Positions 14,501 through 29,500 of a stretch of 64,000 bases of DNA are shown here, piece after piece. The position numbers were made by a program, and so were the translations under genes. The stretch comes from Zygaena filipendulae (taxonomy: Eukaryota; Arthropoda; Insecta; Lepidoptera; Zygaenidae), in assembly GCA_907165275.2 (NCBI GenBank), contig OU015665.1:7254001-7318000 (forward strand). The letters are read 5' to 3'. Position 1 is the first letter of the stretch; each line of letters opens with the position of its first letter. The notes beneath the pieces are model-generated. The model searched no databases and was not told where the DNA came from. It saw only the letters and a list, made by a program, of their open reading frames with translations.

Positions 14501-17500
14501 GATCCACCAACATATTATACCAATGTTTTATTAATATACTAGCTGTTCCTCGCGGGTTCATCCGCGTTAGTTTCGGAGATCCCGCGGTTATTCAGAGATA
14601 AAAGTGCTACCCTATATTTTTTTTTGTACCTACCCTTCACAACGTGTAGCATGCAAAATTTAATACAGTTGCACGCCGTTGCCGCGGGGATTTCGGGGTA
14701 AAAAGTATCTCATTTCTCAAGTTGGACCAAGCAAGATAGGTACATGCACAAGTACCAAATCGGTTCAGTACACCGTGAAATTTTTGTATTGAAATTTACT
14801 ATGGACGCTTTTTAGAGCCCGTCTTTATAGTATTTAGAAGTGCTATGAAAGACGGGCTCTAAAAAGGGTCCATAGTTAATTTCAATACAAAAATTTCACC
14901 GTGTAGTTTTGTAGTTTATCCCGGGCAAAAATTGTGACAAGAGTTTTTTTTAATTTGGCTAGTACATTATGAAATGGTTATTTAGCAGTAGACGCGTACT
15001 GGCTGTAGTGATGTTAATGAAGAGTCAATATTGTTCCACTGCCACATTTTAGGCTTTGAATTACGTTTTGATACCTTGGGAAAAATTTCCACTTCGTAGA
15101 GTCGCTGCTCTTCTAGGGTAACACTTTACTACGATTACGTTTCGTCTTGCTGTCAGGCATCGCGGCAAGTAAGAAGAGTGTGTTGTCAATAGGAAGTAAT
15201 ATAAAAGCAATTGGCAAAGGTCTCGTTGTGAAATAGCGGTGTGTGAGTCACTCGTGTATTTTAACGCAGCACGCTCGCGGCTCGACCCGCTCCTGCCTCG
15301 CAGTTCTCAACACTTCGTTATCGCCCGCTAAAATAATCTAATAAGGTCTTACGACGTTCTCAGAAATAATCCACTGCTTGTTGCTTATTTAGGAAATATA
15401 TATATAGATATTTCAATGCGAAGATGACGACAAGGTGTCAAAGAATTCGTAAGACGACGACGAATGGATGACGACGACGCACAAGGGTTGTTCGATGAAT
15501 CGAAGCAATGTTCACGAATTTCTAATATTATTGCAAAAACAGAAATATTAATTAATAACTGTCCCTTGCAGTTCCACTCACGTTTATTTCGGGACTCCTA
15601 CGGGAACTTTTCGTTATGGGATAAAAAGTGTTCCAGTAGCCTATTTTACTGAGAGGTACTGCAGCTTCTTAATCATTGAAATAATTTTTAGACTCAACTC
15701 GGTAGTTTCCTTTTTTCCATTCATAATAGTATTAGTGCAGTTGCGAAACCCTTTGTTGAAAATTACAGGATATTCAGCACTGTCTTTTTAAATAGTTAAA
15801 TAATTCTCAAACTTTCCATGTGTGGTATGAATGCTCGCACATTAGCTCGCACATGCACTCATAAAGAAAAGAGAACGCTGAATGATTGCGTCCAAATATA
15901 CTTATTTATATACTTAATTAGAATAGAGATGGTTGATTTGGTACACTGAAATGATCGCTGACTGAAAGCACGTGAGATTGCCAAGACTGTGAGATATGTG
16001 AGAAGGAGTCTAACTGTAAATAATAAAACTGCCCGCAACTGACGTATGTGACAGTTGAGGTGTTCCGTAAGGAGCGAAAGCGTGGCAAGTACATTAATTA
16101 TGCACGAAGCGTTAATACTGTAAAAGGAAAATATTAGCTTGCTAGTGCTACAACATATTTTTAGTAGCAGAATAAAATATAGGTACGTTCCAAATAAACA
16201 AAACAGAGGTGTTAGTGGTCACTTTTGACATCGTTAATTCCGTTAGTGTTATTACGTAGATATGGCGAAGCGTGTCAGATAACTGTTTTATTAAATTGCC
16301 AATCATTTAACATTTTTAAGAGATATTATCTAAGGTGGAAAAGGTAATCGCAATTAAATAAGTCACGTTTAAAATACAAACTGATTCAAAACATCTGTCT
16401 GTTATGGATTACCTACCAAGCCAAAATTACGTACATACCAAAGGTGTGCGTATGTATTATCAGGTGAGTGGATACTTAGTTAAAAGTAATGTATACCGTT
16501 CACATCACGAGAATAATAAATGGACGTTACTACGGTAAATTTCTAACCGAGGTCGTTGAAAAAAAAACGACGAAAACGTAATAGACCGCATACGCAAGTC
16601 GCGGCCGGACGGAGCAACCGGCACTGACGCACGAGTGAACCCCGACCTACTTGTGTAGTCGGAAAAAAATCTGCGAACGATCAACTTAAGAGACAGTACG
16701 TGCTGTGTGTGTACATATCCAATGGGGTAGAATTTGTTATACTGGATAGAAATAAACTTGTCGTTTATTTTGATTGTATCTAGAACGGTTAGTCATGAGG
16801 CGGTACGGAGCCAGCGATCTCGGCCGCTCCGCCCGCCCCACACCGCCCCGCCGCCCGCCCGCCCGCACATTAGCCACTATAAAGGCAATCATATTCCCAA
16901 CAGTAGCTGTAGCACCACGCTGAATCATATTAGGCGCCGTCTGCAAAATGTCTCACCACCGCACATTCACGAGTTTTATGTTTATTTTTACATTTTCTTT
17001 TAATAAAATCAAATTATATAAATATATCTACCCAACGCACTGCGATCGTGTATAATTTTGTTCTAAAAGCTTTTGTTTTGAGAGCTATTTGGATAATAGG
17101 CGCAAGAGATAAATTATATAGGTATATATTGTTACGATGCAATGTGAATAATAATAGAGTAGGTACGTGTCTTTTTCATTGGAAACTCACTTCGGGCAAA
17201 ATTATAATACAATCCTTAAAATTTTACGAATGCAACAAATATGTAGAACGTTCCGATAATGGCTTGAAACATAAACAACAAAATTCTTTTGGAGCACTGA
17301 AACGAGTTGTTTACAAACGGCAAAGAGAGAAGACGCCGTGATCTTTCAGCACCGAAGGGAGATAACAATGGGAATAAATTTAGAGCAGTCGTTATTTCCG
17401 GTAGAGGTTAAGTAGCGTGTGGTAACGCTGACGAGTGCTTGTTTCCTTATGTTAGGTAGTCAATACCTTATTCGTTTAATTGGTTATAGCCGTTCCCCGC

Positions 17501-20500
17501 GGTTTCCTTTGCGGTAATTTCGGAGATTCCGCGGGAATTCCGGGTTAAAATATAGCCTATGTTACTCAGGGATAATGAAGCATTCCAATGGTGTAAGAAT
17601 TTTCGAAATCGGTCAAGTAGTTTTTGAGTTAAATTGTAACAAACAAAAAGTAAAATCTTTTCCCTTTTTAATATTGCTTAGATTTTCATGCTATAGGTAT
17701 GTCAAATTATAAATCCATAGACTAATCTTGACTAAGACATGGCAGGGGATGTACCTACGTATCTATCTACCTTTACAGAGGCTTTCAAATATATTGCATC
17801 AGTATCGGAGTTCTCGTGGGAATCCCCAAACAAAAATGTCCTTTACCGTACCGATGACAACGTGTATGAAAATTTTTATGATGATTTGTTCAGTAATGGG
17901 CATGTGGACTAATTTTTATTTTTTAGTCCGTCTTCTAGATTATTAAAAGATATTGGACACGTATTTTTTTTTACGTAATCAAAAAATAACGGCGATATAT
18001 TGAGTTGAAATTTCGCGTGACGTCACTATTCTGACAGTTTGTATGGCGGTTTAGCGGTTAGTGACGTCACGAGCCCCTCATCCTAAACTTTAATGCGCTT
18101 TATCTCTGTAGGTATATTTTAATTTATTTTAAAAAGCAAAAAATACGTGTCTATTGTTTTTTTATTTTCTAACTGACGGACTAATTAGAATTTTGATTTT
18201 CAAAAGTAGTCCACATCCCTAACAAACTCACTTTCGCATTTATAATATTAGTTATGATTATAAATCAGGTTGACTCAACTTTAACTATTGTTAGACTAGA
18301 ATTTTTAATTTATGTAGTTACTGCATTATCATACAACATGCATGCAACATTCAGAGAACAATAACGTAATGCAGAGGCGGATACAGTATTTTTTATTGGG
18401 CAGCGGGGAAAACTTTAGTATGGTCTTCCAGAATAATCTTTCTAAACAAAAAAAAAAAGATAAATCTTTGGTGAAATTGGTCAAAGCAAAGTGGTTAGGT
18501 CGTGAGTCAGATGGCAATTACACATAAAGCGAGCTTTTTGCGAGTCACAGTGTAGTTACCGGTAATAACTATATAGTATAATTATAGTTCTATAGAGTGT
18601 AGTAAGCCCTTAGTGAGATGTGCCGATCTACTTATAGTAAAATAATGAGGTGTGACTCATCGGCATTCGGGCCGTCGCGTCGCGTCGCTGAGATCAGCTA
18701 GGCATATACTCGTAGGCATACCTGGTGCCCCCGCCGCGAGCTTTTGGCATTGCTCTTTGACAGCCGATTATTTGGATGTCAACGATGCTTAGCGCGGTGG
18801 CCAGTTTTGCGTCTGTAGATTTACACTACGTACGGCATAGCAAATGAATGTCGGTCACATACACACTACACAGTAGTATTACATCTAGTAGTATTTCAAC
18901 TGTTTTAATGCAAACTAATTTTTAGGAAAAGATACGGGGATGTTTTCATTTTCGTTTCAATTAAGTACTGAAGAGTCAATATTGGCGAAGAGATGCCGAT
19001 GTGATTTATGATTTACATTTCATCCACGGTGCAGAAGAAAAGGTATGCTAAATTCTTAACTTTAAACAGTTGCATTGAAATGGTACGTATTTCGCTTTTT
19101 AAAACCCAAACAAAAATTCTTGTTTCCAAAACTTTCATCACTGTTAGATAGACAAATATAATCATAGGCGATGTATAATTATTGTGTTTTGTATATGTAG
19201 AAAAGAGTTTACCAGTCGTCATGCATACAATGTTTCTATTGGTATGAGCGACATTTGTTTAAAAACGTTTGCAGTTGTGATAAGCCAGGCAGGGAAAAAC
19301 ATATTATATTCCGTGAAAATGTTCAAAAAACTAAAGTAGGCGAGAAATAAAGTAAGTTGGGTCTTACAAGATATTTGGTGTAACCAATCTGTAGTACATA
19401 CTCTGGAGAAAACCCTTGTAACTGAAAAAGTGTGTCAAGGAGATATAGATAGTATACTCACTCATGAAAACGTCAACGTACACTTGCAGTTTGTCGTAGT
19501 CGGGTTGCACTGTTATAGAAACTTGAACGGAACAGTCCGTGTGAGGCATTTCACTGGTTCACAACAACATTTGTAGCGACCTTGATAATGTCACGTGGAG
19601 CATAACTCGACTGCGGGTGCGCACCGCGTGAGGTAACCGGTGTTAGGGCGCGAGGGTTGGTCGTGGACAGTGTCGCGGGTGGCGCGTGGCGCGTGCGTGT
19701 GCGTGTGCGGCCGGCGCGCGTGTGCGTGTGCGTGTCGCGCGGCTGCACCGAGCTGCAGGCGTGCACTGCGCCGGCGCACGAGACGGGGCGACGTCGTCTA
19801 TACCGAGCCCCCTTACCCTACCCCGCCTCGACAACCCCGAATTAGATTTAATTGTGTCCATCTGATTCATCCACGATAGTCGTTTTATTTTGTTGACATC
19901 GTTCAACCGACACTTCATGCAATAAATCAGGCAGACAACAAACATTTTCGACGAGTAGATTTATAAGGCAGCGCGAAGATATTGGCAAAGTAGCCGTTAA
20001 TATTCTAGTATATCTAGTTACGAGAAAAAAATTATGGTCGGTTCCGAATCTGGATAAAAATATGCCTATGTGACTTTTTGAACCTACTGCCTCAATTATC
20101 AAGTTGATACGTTGTATTGTCAAAAACGGATCAACAAACAAACAAATATACTTCCTCAATTATAAAAGGAATGTAGTAGGTACGTACTATATAAGGATGA
20201 TTCTATTTCTACACCAAACCCATATTATATTTTCAATTTAAATAGGTGGTCGTTGATCGCGCTTTAAGTCCATGTCAATGACCGAATATATTTTGTAACG
20301 AAAAAATCTAAAAATATTGCTACTAATGAGGAACGTTGTGAAGAGCATTGTACTAATGAAAGCGAGGAGTGTTGAACTACGACAGAGGCAAACGTTGCAC
20401 TGCACTCGGGCAAGGAATTAGAAAAAACTAAAAAGCTAAAAATAACAAAATACCGATTTAATCCAAAAGTCAAAACACACGTAATATTATTATCGGTTTG

Positions 20501-23500
20501 TGCTACCACTGATCGGTTTGAATTCGGTGACAAGCCCGCTGGTGTCTGCCCACTTGGGTTGTTCTGCTCACGAAGAGCTGGTGGCGGGAGTTGACTTAGC
20601 CCATCTACCCCCCTTGTCACCGACTTCATACCGATCAGTGGTAGCACAAGCCGATAATAATATTACGTGTGTTTTTGTCTTTTGGATTAAATCGGTATTT
20701 TGTTATTTTTAGCTTTTTATTTTTAGCCTTTTAGTTTTGTGTTTTTGGAAGTCGGTTTTAATTTTTTTGTTAAAATTTTGTATACTTTTCGCTTTTAAGT
20801 GACTTAGTTTGTAATTTATCTAAGTTACAATAGCCTAATGTCAACTGCTCACCTTTTACAAAATATTGCTTTTCCCGACGCAGGGACGTTAATTGTTGAG
20901 GAGTTCTCCTAGTAAATCACCATCAGTTCCACTTCACCATATACAATGTGACGGGCATAAAAAAAACCATATTAAAGTTACCGATTCAGAACCCGTGAAA
21001 TACCTATTATTGAGTAGTTCCGATGACCATCGGTGGTCTTTATCATTAGTTCCACTTCTTCAAATTTTGCTTTCCGAAAGCAAATAAACGATTTACTATA
21101 AAAATACAAAAATCGCTCCAAGATCTCATCATCAGATCTCGACTTGGTGGCATTGGCACCTAATTGGGAGTATACCCTTCCAAACAAAAAAAATAATTTT
21201 TCAAATCGGTTCAACCGTCTTCGAGTAATCGGTGAACATACATAAAAAAACATACATACAATCGAACTCCTTTTTTCTTCGAATTTTTGGAAGTCGGTTA
21301 AAAAGAACGATTCCGCAAATATTTATATTTTTGTTTTCAATGGGTAAACCCAAAACTACTGAACTCACAGAGAACAACCATGAACAACTATTTTTTTTTA
21401 TCGGAGTTCCCGCGGAAATTCTAGGATGAAAGTATCCCATTTCTTTTTCTGTACCCCTGTGTAACAGACAAGCAAATAAACGCACATTCGCATTTATAAT
21501 GAGCTCGGTGACATTCCATACAAATGAACTGATTCAAAGACATTCCCACAAGTAAAGACGGCCGCTTGTTGTGCGTGTATGTGCGTCGTATTTCTTCTGA
21601 GCATAGAGTTGACAGGTGACAGCGAACTGACAGTAACTGTCAGCTGTCAGTGAACAACTGTCACATGTAGATTTTATTTCTACATGGATCAAACTTTCCT
21701 CGTACCAAGGTCATTTTCGCGGGGTATGAGGAGGCATGAAAATGGTGGGAGGCGGAGAGTGTCGTATAATTAATATCTATTCTTTGTTTATGATATTAGT
21801 TAAGATTACGGGCATGGGCTGAAAGTAAGGTATAGTTTTAAGTGTGTCAGTATTCAACGAAAATCATCATCATCGTTAGTGCGCGTAGAGCGGAGCGTTA
21901 CATTGGTACCGACTGTAACGTATAAAAAAGCAACACGTTTTTGTTTATTTGAACAGCGCATATCGGGCGAGATGCCCGCCTTAGCGGCACCATAGCCATT
22001 TGGTAATACATAATACCTGGCCCAAGTCGAAAACCTGAGTCAGAAGTGGCAAAACAAAAGTTTTGTGCTGATTGAAGACTGATTTGGAGACTTTAGCGCC
22101 GCATAAAACACTCTTCTTTAGATTTGTTTAGTAACTAGCTGTGCCCCTCGGTTGTACCCGCGGTAATCTCAGTTTCCGCGGAAATTCCGGGATAAAAAGT
22201 ACCCTATGTCCTTCTCTGTACCCCCGACAACGTGTATGCAAAATTTTATGACGATTGGTTGAGCCGTTGAGGCAAACTCACTTTCGCATTTATACTATTA
22301 GTAAGAATTCCAAACGAACGATTGAAATTTAGTACCGATATTGCATTTTTCTATTGGATGGAAAAATAATTCATTAAATTCTTTTCCTTCCGATACTTTG
22401 AAATTATCCTTGAAACTACGAGTAAGGACATGAAATTGAATACGCAATGAACATCTAAAAATAATGCTTGGACATTATCAATGATTTTGATACTTGATAA
22501 TAATTTTGTTTATATGAAACATCCGATAAGTGTTAAGATACCCAGATCGCCGCGACGACGGGCGGAAGCAATGGATAAACAGAAGACGACCCGTCTAGCC
22601 ATCTGCGCGGACGGCGATCTGAGCTGACACGGCACAAGCAATCACCTACAGCCGTGACGTCATCCCTCGATCAAAGAATAAACAATTGCCGACATTCTAC
22701 CGGCTGAAATAACAAATTCACATTCAAAAATCACAGATTCTGCAGTTATAATGTAATGCCCCTATTGTAATATTATAACTGCAAATTCTATATTATCTAT
22801 ATAATACTAGCTATCCCCCGCTGTTTTACCCGCGATAATTTTGGAGTTCCCGCGGGAATTCCAGGAAAAACTATGCGTATAACCTACTTGAATAACTCTA
22901 TTGGTGAAAACCGCATGAAAATCCGTACCTACCCTATTTTTGCTGAATGCTTACGTAGCTTGTTTAGAAAATCAGTAAGTAACCTACTGCATAAATAACA
23001 CTGCATCAACATTGTATATTAATTAAAATATTATATTGAACTTTTTATGTGAGAAGTAATTTTCCGATGCCGAGATGTGGAAATTTATCGATAAACAGTT
23101 GTAGGTAATGACTTAGATTCTTGCAGGTTACTGGAATTTGATGAACAAGATAACTCTACACTACTACCTACAGGAAAGTACGGTAACCACACGCAAAACG
23201 CAACACGCAGTTTATATAGTCATAAAAATACAGCAACTCTATAATCCCAATGCCAGAAAACTGTACTTATAAGCTTTGCTTTGCTTATAAGCATACAATT
23301 TGTGTATATCTTTCGTCGGTTGTGTTCCAACACTTTGTCGCGTACATTTAAAATAAGGCTACAAGACAGACGAACGACGTTGATTAAACACCGCCTGTAT
23401 AGGTTAGATTAAATGAGTCGACTTCCTAGATACGAGACCAATGTACCTAATCGATTTACCGAGAATAAAATGAGGAACTGAACCGCCCTGGGTGTAAGCG

Positions 23501-26500
23501 ACAAGGAACCTCGTTTTGCGATCTAACAATACAACAGTGGCGTTGCGATCGGTCGTTGGTCTCGAAAGCACCCGGTTCCTAGAAGGTAAGCGGACGCAGT
23601 CTAAAATAGTCGCGACATCTTCCGAGAAGCGTGACTCATACCGGGACCGTCCGGGCCCGCATCTGGACCGCAACATACACAACACTGTACATTATACGTA
23701 CCTACCTACGTCTATTTGAACGTGCACGTACACAAGGGATTTCTACAATAATTAATTTTATAAAATTACGAAGAACATCCGACATTTGTTTGCGGATCAA
23801 AACCGTATCAGCGACACAGGCGGAAAATGGTTCAAATAGCCTTAAATATTTATTTACGCACTAGCTGCGCCCCGCGGTTTCACCCGCGGTAATTTTGAAG
23901 TTCCCGCGGGAATCCCGGGATAAAAAGTACCCTATGTCCTTCTCTGTACCCCTGCCAACGTGCATGCCAAATTTCATCCAAATCCGTTCAGCCGTTTTTG
24001 CGTGATTGAGTAACAAACATCCAAACATCTAAACATCCACACTTTCACATTTATAATATTAGTAGGATAAAGCAGAAAAACAGGTGGAAGAGGAATCAAC
24101 TCATTTTCGCAATGAACGTCCTAACACCATTTAAAAAAAAGTAGAAGTAGATTAGTAGCTACTTTTTTCTACTTTTAATAATATTTTAAATTACTGTTTT
24201 AAAGCTATTAGAAGCTTTCCTGGACATAGAATTATCTTTTAGTTGCCGAGATCATTCTTGGCTGCCAGTATTTTGTCGAAATAAGGATATTTTTCATTCC
24301 TGTGCTACAATTCATTTTCCTAACAAAATGCATGGGAAAAGTTTTTTTCGATTTGTGACATTTCTGATACCCTTACCTAACTTGGCCCCATAGAGCCTTT
24401 TGATCCTTGTCGGAGACAGGATTGATTATGCTAATAAAATATATTTTTGAAAATCGCCTTATCACTGACTATAATTTTTTCAAAATCTGTAAATGCCGAT
24501 AGCAATAACTCAAAAAATGAGGGATGGTCTCCTAACACCATATTCGCGTGGCTTCAACCCTTAAGGTTGCCGCCCTTACTGACCCACCTCAAATTTCCAC
24601 CCATATTCCTATACTTAAATCAATACTAACATTATAAATGCGAAAATAATTAATTGTCTGTTCGCCTGTTAAATTTTCACGCCTTAATTGGTGAACAGAT
24701 TTCGATGAAACTTAGCCACAAGAAAGATCACGAGGAGGGGCATAGGGTACTTTTTATCGCAGTATATTCTAAAGAGAATCAGGAACTCACGCGGGCGAAG
24801 CCGCGGGGAATAGCTTAGGCATATTGAATAATGCCGATAGAACTAACACTCGAAATGACGTAATTATCAGAGCCGGGTGAACAAGAAAAAATCCGCATGA
24901 AAGAAGATGATTGGTTAATATGATTATTGGAGAGAAGGTTTCCTTGTTTTTTAACCGAATCCATCCTAGTGTAGTGTACAATAATAAACTTGGTTCTGGT
25001 GAAAAATATTTGAGCGTTGAATAAATATCTCGCCTCATGGCGAAACTGACATGGAAACAATTTTTTTTTACTTTAGAATTTCTTGGAAACATCTTGTGCT
25101 AGTCTTTTCCTAATAATTATTAATAAGTAAAACACAACTAGTATCTCTGATGGTACGTAACTACAGAGAAAATAATATTTAACTATAGAGGCGCAGTCAG
25201 CGGTGTAGGTGTGCGTTCCGTGGGTGTGCGTTTGGGCGCAGTTGTTCGGTTAAAATTTCAGTCGTTTGAGTTGCAACCAAGCCACAGAAACATTTGAAAT
25301 TTCAGGCGCCATTTGTTTTCTCTCAACTCACATTGCGAATAAGACTGTTTTACATCCAATCATAAACTTTTTGTAACTACGACACCTCCCCTTTGTTCGT
25401 AAGAACTCCGATTGATTTCTTTATTCTTTTTTGACGAATCCGGTTTTTGGCGGAAACTTTGACACTTCTTAAACAATACATAGCTGTCAGAGTGAAAATT
25501 AACTTGCTTCGGAGATGGTTGTCTGGTTGCTGCACTCTGAGGCACGGAACGGGTGAAACTACGCTCTGACAGCTGTCAGAGTAAAATTTCACCAAGCCAC
25601 AGAACGGGTACAGAGCGCGCTCGAGCGCGTTCGAGTGCATTCGTGCGAATCCACGGAACGCACCTTAGGTGAATCACGGTTGCAAAGGAAGTTAGAGCAA
25701 ATACAAGCAAGAGCAAATGCAAGCAAGTGCAAAAGCTCTAACTTTTCCAGAACTTCCTTTGCTGACATCTCAAATATAATCATTATGTTCCACGATATTC
25801 CCACAAATATTAATTTTGTTAATAGTGACTAAGTAAAAACGTAACCAAATGGCGTTCATGCATTCGCGATGTTATTGAATGTTTTTGGGCGTGATGAATA
25901 GATTTGCGTACGAAAATTAGCCGGCGACACTGGTTTTCATCTGTTTTCATGCTGAGTCGATGGCCTTTCTACTGTGTACGTAACAATATATCAGTGGTAC
26001 TCCATACTCTGCACGGATTGAGTCATGCGGCGCGCATGTCCTGGCACAGGAGCGCGCTATTTGCACGCCGTTACTCATGCCGTGCGATGCGAACCGGCTG
26101 CCAGCCAAGCTCTCGTATAACAGTCGTCGGCATAATATGCAAAAACTAGCTGTTCCCTGCAGTTCAACTCGCATTAATATCAGAGTTCCCGCGGCAATTC
26201 CGGGATAAAAAATACCCTATGTCCTAGTTCTGTAACACTGAAGTGTGTGCAAAATTTCATGAGGTTTCACCCGCGCTAATTTCGGAGTTCTCGTGGGAAA
26301 TTCAGGATAAAAAGTACATATCTATGTTCTTTTTTGTAGGTACTCCTGACAACGTATATGCAAAATTGCATACTGTCGGTTGAGTAGTTAAGGCATGAAA
26401 AGGTAACACACAGAGTTATTTTCACATTTATAATAATGATGACTACTATTCTTAAACCAACTGAATAGCTAAAGAATAATTAGCATTAGCACTGAGCATA

Positions 26501-29500
26501 TTAGCAACGTCAGCTATATACAAGTGCAAATTTTAAATATTGTTTTTATAATTGTACGGTATTTATAAAACTACACAATATATAAGAATCAAAAATACTA
26601 CCTAATACTTTGACATGCTTTAGATACCGGGGTAAATACGAAACATGCTATTTGGCAATTTATAACTTTTTGAGGGGGTTCCAAAGAACATATTGACAAC
26701 AAAATTGTCTATGATATTTAGGTTCTGAACTACGAATATAACTAGTTTTTGTTTGTGGCCTCGTTCATTGCTCAATCAATTCAATGCACTTTTCAGGCTA
26801 TCTATCCGTGAAGTTCTTTGGAGAGCATTCATATTATCGTATAGGAAACACAAATTCGACGTATTGCCGTGATGTTTTAAATGTGTTCAAAATTGTTGTC
26901 AATTGCTTGTATTAAACTTTAAGACGCTTACCCTAGATAGCTGCTTAATAATAATAAATTAATTTAAATTAACTGCTACTATTATGAATTTCATCTAGCT
27001 ACTTATTATGCTATTTTATAATATGTCCATGCGTCACTCACCCAATCTGTATATTTTATCAAGCCCCGCCATGTTTTTCACTTGCATGTAATCGTCGAAA
27101 TTGAGCGCCGAATCACCCAGCTCCCACGCGTTCTGGAGATGCAAACAAAGACATTTATTTATTTATAAAACAATATGTTTTAAAAATATAGTAATAGGTG
27201 TAGGTACTTAATAAATTTATATCAACTAGCCGTTTTGTGAATTTGAGTATTCCCTCGGAACAAAAATGTAATGTTGTCCTATGTTCTTCGGGGATAACTA
27301 CTGCAGCTATCAGTGAAAGAATATTTATATTTGTGTCTATAATAATTGGTTCAGTAGTTACAGGGATTATTAATTACAATCAAACAAATTATTTCTTTTT
27401 ATAATATTACTATAAAAACTGTAGTGTAGATAAAGCATACATACGAAAGTTTTTTTTTTATTTCTAACGGATTATATAATCAAGGATATCCCCACATGCA
27501 CTACGTTTCCAAACTGCGCAACAAGTCGGTAAATTTTAGAGCATTGCGAAGTAACGTGACTACATAACATTTGGCCGCGTCTTTTGTTAACCACTAAAAT
27601 AGGTACACAAGTAACACAAATTTAATATCGATACACGACCGAGTAAGAGCAATGCTCTCGTACCTATTGTTTAGGGGATTGTTCATGAATGGCGTCTTGT
27701 TTAGACAAAATACTATAAGCTCTCAAATTGAATAAAAAAATTAATAAAGACATCAAAGAATTTCACGAAAAAATACGATGACAGGCGGAAAAATCCAATT
27801 CAAGACCACACTAGAATTGATCTGCGAATTTGAATATTTCAAATAGAGGAAGACACTTACTGGGTCCACTTCTATTTGCAGTGGGGTCTGATATCTCGAG
27901 TCCATCGGCACTCCCCGCGGCGAGTTGCCGTTATACTCCTTCAGGGGGGTCATGGGGCTGTTCGCGGCGCTGACCCGGTCGCAACTCTGATTGTAATCCT
28001 CCTTGCAGGCCGAGTTGGTGTTGCTGGCCACCGACGGGCTGCGGGCCGGCGATAACTTCTCGTTCTCCCGATTCCAATAGCGATCTATGTCGATGTTGTG
28101 CCGCGGGTTCATATTGCCCACGTTGTAGTTGACGATCGGCGATAACCTCTTGGGTGACGACGACTCGCTGAACACACAGGGGCTGTTGATGATCCTTAGT
28201 GTGTCCTGCGGCGTGCTGCCCTCGCTGGGTGCGTTCATCCTGTTGGACACGCACACGGACGGCACGGGGGAACTTGACGTCCTGTTTATAGTGACGGGCG
28301 ACCTGCCCGCTTCTGAGTAACTCTCAGGTTTCCTGAAATGCTGAGGTATATTCACCGGGCCTATTCTATTAAAAACGTCGGTTTCGTCTCTAGGTATTGC
28401 CGCTGTCTTAGGATGGGCTTCCGCCGCCATAATATTCTGCAGTTTGCTCACCTGCGCCTCTACGAAGCTGCGTGGCCTCGAGGCTTCATTGAATCTGTTG
28501 CTATTCCTGAGCTGGACGGGAGCACTCTGGTTGGTATAGTTCGTTTGCTGCAGTATATTGTCGGTGTCTCCCTCTAAACTGTCGTATGTGTCGTACATCA
28601 CGAAGTCTTCGTTGAAGCTCTCTGTCTCATCTTCCTCACAGTCGTCGTAATTTATAGGTGTATCAGCACCAGGGAAGTAATTGCATAGTGATTTCATTAT
28701 TTCTACTACCTGAAATTATAATATTATTGTCATATAAAATACCTACACCAAATTCACTAAGCCCCATTTTTCATAAGGTTTATATGAGGAATGTTTACAG
28801 ATTTCAGATGGATAATAATTTATCATTTGTGCAGATCATTAGGCATTTAGGCATTTAGAAGGTAAGTGGGTACATATTATTAAAACAAAATATTTAGGTA
28901 CCATATTAATAATGAAGATTAAATTGTCAAATGAATTAAAACCAACATACCTCCGCCATACTAGGTCTTTTAGCTGGTACTTTGTGCCAACATTGCGTCA
29001 TGAGCCGCTCTATCGGCTCTGGACAACCTTCTATCAAGTTTGGCCTTTGACCTGAAATATTTAACAATACATTTCAATAAAAAAAATCTTTTTACTTTAC
29101 TTATTCACCAAAACCAAAGGAAACAAGAATGAATCAAAACACTACAATGGAGTACACTGTGAAATAAAAACGAAATTTCATAAAATTTCGTGACAAGCTT
29201 AGAACTTTGATCATCAAGTTGACTTCAATGTGGTTGAAAATCCAACGACCAACTGAATAAATCTGTATCATAATAGGATGTGTTTATATCACATGCATCA
29301 ATATTCTGATGTCATGGTTTACTGAGAATTTGATGATAAATTGCAGATTGCAGATTTAATATCATATAATTATGTAAATATATGGAAATAGGTAATGTGA
29401 AGGCTTGATGACTATTTAATTATACCATTCGGCCACTGCAATTGTAATATTATTATTATATTTTTTTGAATATTTTGTTAAGCAAAAATCAGTTAAGGAC

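Noticed and set aside
19551..19945. Overlapping Arg/Thr/His-rich frames on both strands
   Set aside because: Products of the GTGCGTGTGCG repeats; no domain or splice support.
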